A stretch of DNA of 34,878 nt from JAYELX01 sp964544065 (GTDB lineage Bacteria; Chloroflexota; Anaerolineae; Anaerolineales; UBA11858): NCBI GenBank assembly GCA_964544065.1, contig CAZJBA010000007.1, forward strand, positions 1 through 34,878, written 5' to 3'. Position 1 is the stretch's first letter, and every line of letters begins with the position of its first letter. The position numbers and the translations under genes are program-made. A model generated the notes under the pieces. The model made no database searches. It was not told the DNA's origin and worked only from the letters and a program-made list of their open reading frames with translations. Below are positions 31,825 to 34,878 of the stretch, piece after piece.

Positions 31825-32667
31825 CTAACGACGCTTTTTCCTGCTGCGGCGACGGCGGATAATATACTTGTCCGTTTTCTTATTGTGGCGCGTCTTTTTG
31901 CCAAGCGTCTTCTTGCCCCAGGGGCTCTTCGGACTGGGCATACCAATGGGAGAACGACCCTCGCCACCACCGTGAGGATGGTCATTCGGGTTCATGGCAG
32001 AACCGCGGACCGCGGGGCGGAAGCCCTTGTGGCGCTTACGTCCTGCCTTGCCCAGCTTGATATTGCTGTGATCCAAATTGCCGACCTGTCCCACCGTGGC
32101 GTAACAATCCCGGTGGATCAAGCGAATCTCGCTGGAGGGCATGCGAACATGGACGTAGTTACCCTCTTTTGCCAATAATTGTGCAGCCGTACCGGCAGAA
32201 CGGGCGATCTGCCCGCCGCGACCGGGTTGCAATTCGATATTGTGAATCCGCGTCCCGGTGGGAATGCGACTTATCGGTAAGCTATTCCCCGGTCGCACAT
32301 CCACATCCGAGCCAGCAACAATTGTATCGCCAACGTGCAAACCAACAGGAGCGATAATGTAGCGTTTCTCCCCGTCAGCGTAATGCAAGAGCGCCAATCG
32401 TGCGGTTCGGTTGGGGTCATATTCAATCGCGGCAACCCGAGCCGGGATGTCACGCTTATCACGCTTAAAATCGACAACCCGAATTTTGCGCTTTTGTCTG
32501 CCGCCGCGATGGCGAACAGTAATGCGCCCATACATATTGCGCCCAGATTTTTTTTGCCGCTTCACAACCAAAGAGCGCTCAGGCTTCTTCTTTGTGATTT
32601 CTTCGAATGTGTAACCGGTCCTACCCCTCATACCAGGGGAAGTTGGTTTATATTTCTTGACCGCCAT
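31825..32667 (-). CDS. rplB: 50S ribosomal protein L2
   Basis: The protein (280 aa) begins MAVKKYKPTSPGMRGRTGYT and has KRDIPARVAAIEYDPNRTAR, then GSAMNPNDHPHGGGEGRSPI with the conserved histidine near the peptidyl-transferase centre. The ATG at 32667 is chosen because GGAG lies nine bases upstream and the family starts here; an upstream in-frame ATG would overlap L23. The L23 stop is one base away. Confidence 0.97.
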   Translation of the reverse strand: MAVKKYKPTSPGMRGRTGYTFEEITKKKPERSLVVKRQKKSGRNMYGRITVRHRGGRQKRKIRVVDFKRDKRDIPARVAAIEYDPNRTARLALLHYADGEKRYIIAPVGLHVGDTIVAGSDVDVRPGNSLPISRIPTGTRIHNIELQPGRGGQIARSAGTAAQLLAKEGNYVHVRMPSSEIRLIHRDCYATVGQVGNLDHSNIKLGKAGRKRHKGFRPAVRGSAMNPNDHPHGGGEGRSPIGMPSPKSPWGKKTLGKKTRHNKKTDKYIIRRRRSRKKRR

Positions 32668-32668
32668 A

Positions 32669-32974
32669 CTAACGTACTCCTTCAAAGACATCGATGGTAT
32701 CGTCCGGATGCAAGGTCACGATTGCCTTTTTATAGGCACTTCGGCGCACTAAAACGCGGCGGCTGATTGGCCGACGGCCGCGTTTTGCAGGCATGATCAT
32801 TGTGTTGACCTTTTCGACGCGAACATCGAACAATACTTCAACCGCATCTTTTATCATCGGTTTCGAGGCATTCAAATCCACCTCAAACACATATTGATGC
32901 AACTTCATGAATTGGTAGCTTGATTTTTCTGTCCACAAGGGACGTTTCAAAACATCGTAAATATCCAACACCAT
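32669..32974 (-). CDS. rplW: 50S ribosomal protein L23
   Basis: The protein (101 aa) has YDVLKRPLWTEKSSYQFM, YVFEVDLNASKPMIKDAVEV and KVNTMIMPAKRGRRPISRRV, full-length L23. It forms the docking site at the tunnel exit for trigger factor and SRP. It lies nine bases after L4. Confidence 0.97.
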   Translation of the reverse strand: MVLDIYDVLKRPLWTEKSSYQFMKLHQYVFEVDLNASKPMIKDAVEVLFDVRVEKVNTMIMPAKRGRRPISRRVLVRRSAYKKAIVTLHPDDTIDVFEGVR

Positions 32975-32983
32975 AATCTACAC

Positions 32984-33616
32984 CTATCCCAAATGATCTA
33001 TGATCACATCCAAGGCCTCAAGAGGCAGGATGATCTTATCGTGACTTAGCAAATCTCGAATGTTCAGATATTGCACCAACAAGGTGTTGGCATTGGGCAA
33101 ATTACGAGCAGAAAGCTCAACCAGCTTGTACTTGTCGCTCTTTTCGGGAAGCAAAATCAAAGCTTTTTCATCGGAATCAACCAAGTTGTTCAACGTTTGC
33201 GCCATCAGGCGTGTCTTTGGTTCCGAAAAAACGAATTCATCCAAAACAACAATCTCATCAGCGCTGGCTTTGACAGAGAGCGCCGAACGTAACGCCACCC
33301 GACGCATCTTGCGAGGCATCTTCTTGGCGTAGCTTCGGGGCCTGGGGGTATGCACTTTCCCACCGCCGACCCAAATGGGGGATCGAATCGAGCCGTGTCG
33401 AGCGCGACCGGTTCCCTTTTGTCGCCAGGGTTTGCGCCCACCGCCAGACACCTCTCCGCGAGACTTGGTGCTATGCGTTCCCAAGCGCGCATTCGCCATT
33501 TGGCGAACAAAAGCTTGGTGCATCAAATCAACATTAATGGAGGTCTCAAAAATTCCCACCGGCAAGTTTGCCGTGTCAACTTCTTTGCCTTCTGTATTCA
33601 AAACAGTTACTTCCAT
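32984..33616 (-). CDS. rplD: 50S ribosomal protein L4
   Basis: The protein (210 aa) has GGGRKPWRQKGTGRARHGSI and RSPIWVGGGKVHTPRPRSYA, the extended tunnel loop, then PRKMRRVALRSALS. L4 in Escherichia coli represses the S10 operon through its leader; here the equivalent site cannot be located. GGAG precedes the ATG at ten bases. Confidence 0.97.
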   Translation of the reverse strand: MEVTVLNTEGKEVDTANLPVGIFETSINVDLMHQAFVRQMANARLGTHSTKSRGEVSGGGRKPWRQKGTGRARHGSIRSPIWVGGGKVHTPRPRSYAKKMPRKMRRVALRSALSVKASADEIVVLDEFVFSEPKTRLMAQTLNNLVDSDEKALILLPEKSDKYKLVELSARNLPNANTLLVQYLNIRDLLSHDKIILPLEALDVIIDHLG

Positions 33617-33635
33617 GATCGTTTCGCTCCAACCA

Positions 33636-34265
33636 CTACTGCTTGCGCGCTTCTTTGATCGTCACCAAGGCACCTTTTGGGCCTGGGACGGAACCATGAA
33701 CACCGATCAAATTGCGCTCAGCATCGACTAATACGACCTTCAGGTTCTGGGAAGTCACACGGTGATTGCCCATGTGTCCGGGCATACGCTTGCCGGGGAA
33801 AACCCTAGAGGTGCCAGAAGTAGCGCCGATCGAGCCAGGAGCGCGATGACGATCCGACTGACCATGGGTCTTGGGTCCACCAGAAAAGCCATATCGTTTG
33901 ACAACACCGGCAAAACCTCGGCCTTTACTGCGGCCAACAACATCGACGTGATCGCCAATCTCGAAAGACTCTACCGTTATCTGGTCGCCTTCTTCAACGT
34001 CAACTTCTTTTACCCGAAACTCACGCAAATGACGAAGCGGATTTAAGTCGTTTCGCTTTAAATGTCCTAACTCGCCACCGGATAAACGGCGCGACGCTGT
34101 TTCGCCAAAACCTAACTGCACGGCAGTGTATCCATCATGCTCCACATCGCGCAGTTGGGTAACATAACAAGGCCCAGCTTCAACCAATGTAATCGGGATT
34201 GCCTCCCCTACATCATTGAAAATCTGGGTCATACCAATTTTCTTACCAATCAGCCCTTTCAACAT
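33636..34265 (-). CDS. rplC: 50S ribosomal protein L3
   Basis: The protein (209 aa) begins MLKGLIGKKIGMTQIFNDVG and has RGFAGVVKRYGFSGGPKTHG, SIGATSGTSRVFPGKRMPGH and MGNHRVTSQNLKVV, where the loop reaches the peptidyl-transferase centre. AGGAG precedes the ATG. The spacer to S10 is 252 bases, long for this operon, and structured. Confidence 0.97.
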   Translation of the reverse strand: MLKGLIGKKIGMTQIFNDVGEAIPITLVEAGPCYVTQLRDVEHDGYTAVQLGFGETASRRLSGGELGHLKRNDLNPLRHLREFRVKEVDVEEGDQITVESFEIGDHVDVVGRSKGRGFAGVVKRYGFSGGPKTHGQSDRHRAPGSIGATSGTSRVFPGKRMPGHMGNHRVTSQNLKVVLVDAERNLIGVHGSVPGPKGALVTIKEARKQ

Positions 34266-34432
34266 TTCGGTTTTCTCCTGATCAAAAATTTATATCACAG
34301 GGACTGCCAGCTTGGGCTTAGCCGCATCATCCCCGAACAGTGTAGTTAGCCATTTCATTACGACAAGGGGTATCTCCCGTCGTCCACGAAATCACTCTTG
34401 CACTGTCTTGGCGCACAAATCAATCTTGTTTA

Positions 34433-34478
34433 CTTGCTCTTAATTTTTTGAACAAAAAGATAACCCAAAAAGAGCAAG
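34433..34478 (-). promoter_or_regulatory. 9-bp stem-loop in the S10-L3 spacer
   Basis: CTTGCTCTT (34433-34441) and AAGAGCAAG (34470-34478) are perfect inverted copies around an AT-rich 28-base loop. The spacer 34266-34517 holds no supported gene. It may be a control or processing structure. Confidence 0.45.
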
Positions 34479-34517
34479 GTTCCAGCAACAAAATACAATT
34501 CGTAAATTCAAATCAAC

Positions 34518-34826
34518 CTAAATCTTAATTTCGATATCTACGCCAGCGGGCAAATTCAATCGCATCAAATTATCAATTGTCTTTGATTCCGGCTCTAAGA
34601 TATCAATCAAGCGGTTATGGGTGCGAATTTCAAAGTGCTCGTGCGAGTCTTTGTCCACAAAGGTCGAGCGACGGACGGTGAAACGCTCAATTTTCGTCGG
34701 CAAGGGCACTGGACCTACCACTCGCGCCCCCGTCCGCTCAGCCGTATTGACAATACGAGTGGCAGACTGATCTAACACACGATGATCATATGCCTTTAGA
34801 CGGATCCTAATCTTCTGATCTGACAT
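34518..34826 (-). CDS. rpsJ: 30S ribosomal protein S10
   Basis: The protein (102 aa) has KIRIRLKAYDHRVLDQSATR, GARVVGPVPLPTKIERFTV and FEIRTHNRLIDILEPESKTI, all S10 hallmarks. S10 also serves as NusE in antitermination. It is the first gene of the S10 operon and lies seven bases after the tuf stop, an arrangement seen in many bacteria. Confidence 0.97.
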   Translation of the reverse strand: MSDQKIRIRLKAYDHRVLDQSATRIVNTAERTGARVVGPVPLPTKIERFTVRRSTFVDKDSHEHFEIRTHNRLIDILEPESKTIDNLMRLNLPAGVDIEIKI

Positions 34827-34833
34827 AATTTAC

Positions 34834-34878
34834 CTACTCAATGATTTTGGTAACAACACCAGCGCCAACTGTCAGGCC
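34834..34878 (-). CDS. tuf: Elongation factor Tu, C-terminal end only
   Basis: The last 14 codons encode GLTVGAGVVTKIIE and a TAG stop, the near-invariant EF-Tu C-terminus. The rest lies beyond the right edge. The str-S10 link (tuf-rpsJ) confirms the usual gene order. Confidence 0.88.
   Translation of the reverse strand, partial: GLTVGAGVVTKIIE

Noticed and set aside
34290..34358. A 22-codon minus-strand frame (MKWLTTLFGDDAAKPKLAVP...) in the S10-L3 spacer
   Set aside because: It has an ATG and a stop but no nearby ribosome binding site and no known relative; too short to support as a gene from sequence alone.
1..34878. CRISPR array, rRNA gene, intact insertion sequence or prophage
   Set aside because: No regularly spaced direct repeats, rRNA sequence, transposase, integrase or phage structural gene was seen.

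Overview
The window looks like chromosomal DNA of a moderately GC-rich bacterium, most likely a Chloroflexota member near Anaerolineae/Caldilineae. This is inferred from the gene set: a BchI-like AAA+ ATPase beside rsmD, an SPFH protein with a helix-turn-helix tail, a fused methylase-MazG protein, zinc-ribbon forms of S4, S14, L24 and L36, and many short palindromic repeats between genes. Nothing here fixes the phylum on its own.

Left edge (1-830): an AT-rich gene for a TcmP-type (three-Cys-motif partner) protein runs off the left end. It sits just past the 3' end of a tRNA-Leu(GAG) gene that has its own consensus promoter and terminator. This is the only clearly accessory gene and may be the edge of an island.

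1000-7750 (mostly plus strand): plsX and fabF (fatty acid and phospholipid synthesis) overlap by four bases and are followed by a membrane-anchored NERD-like protein. On the minus strand are a coiled-coil protein and an SPFH/HTH protein. Then come class II fructose-bisphosphate aldolase with its terminator, and a Nudix hydrolase.

7844-17192: a minus-strand operon encodes a BchI-like ATPase, RsmD and a sensor kinase with a cyclic-nucleotide-binding-type domain. Next are a small conserved protein and a minus-strand operon (G5-domain lipoprotein, UDP-glucuronate decarboxylase-like enzyme, GtrA membrane protein) that suggests cell-envelope polysaccharide work. scpB is divergent from the lipoprotein gene, and the YabN-type methylase-MazG protein follows.

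17398-34878: one long minus-strand ribosomal protein cluster, transcribed from right to left: tuf (only its 3' end), S10, L3, L4, L23, L2, S19, L22, S3, L16, L29, S17, L14, L24, L5, S14, S8, L6, L18, S5, L30, L15, secY, adk, map, L36, S13, S11, S4, rpoA, L17, truA, L13, S9. This merges the S10, spc and alpha operons with the L13-S9 pair. infA, usually between map and L36, is absent.

The most unusual content is non-coding. Four loci carry a ~110-bp element with matching ends (consensus GTATCTTCTCAAC and its inverse) around a long stem. Three share stem sequence; the fourth, in the S11-S4 spacer, keeps the ends, size and part of the centre but has a different, still self-complementary stem. Other palindromes fill nearly every enlarged spacer of the ribosomal cluster, and further repeats lie at 894-926/6100-6132, 5877-6044, 15478-15648 and 15674-15718.
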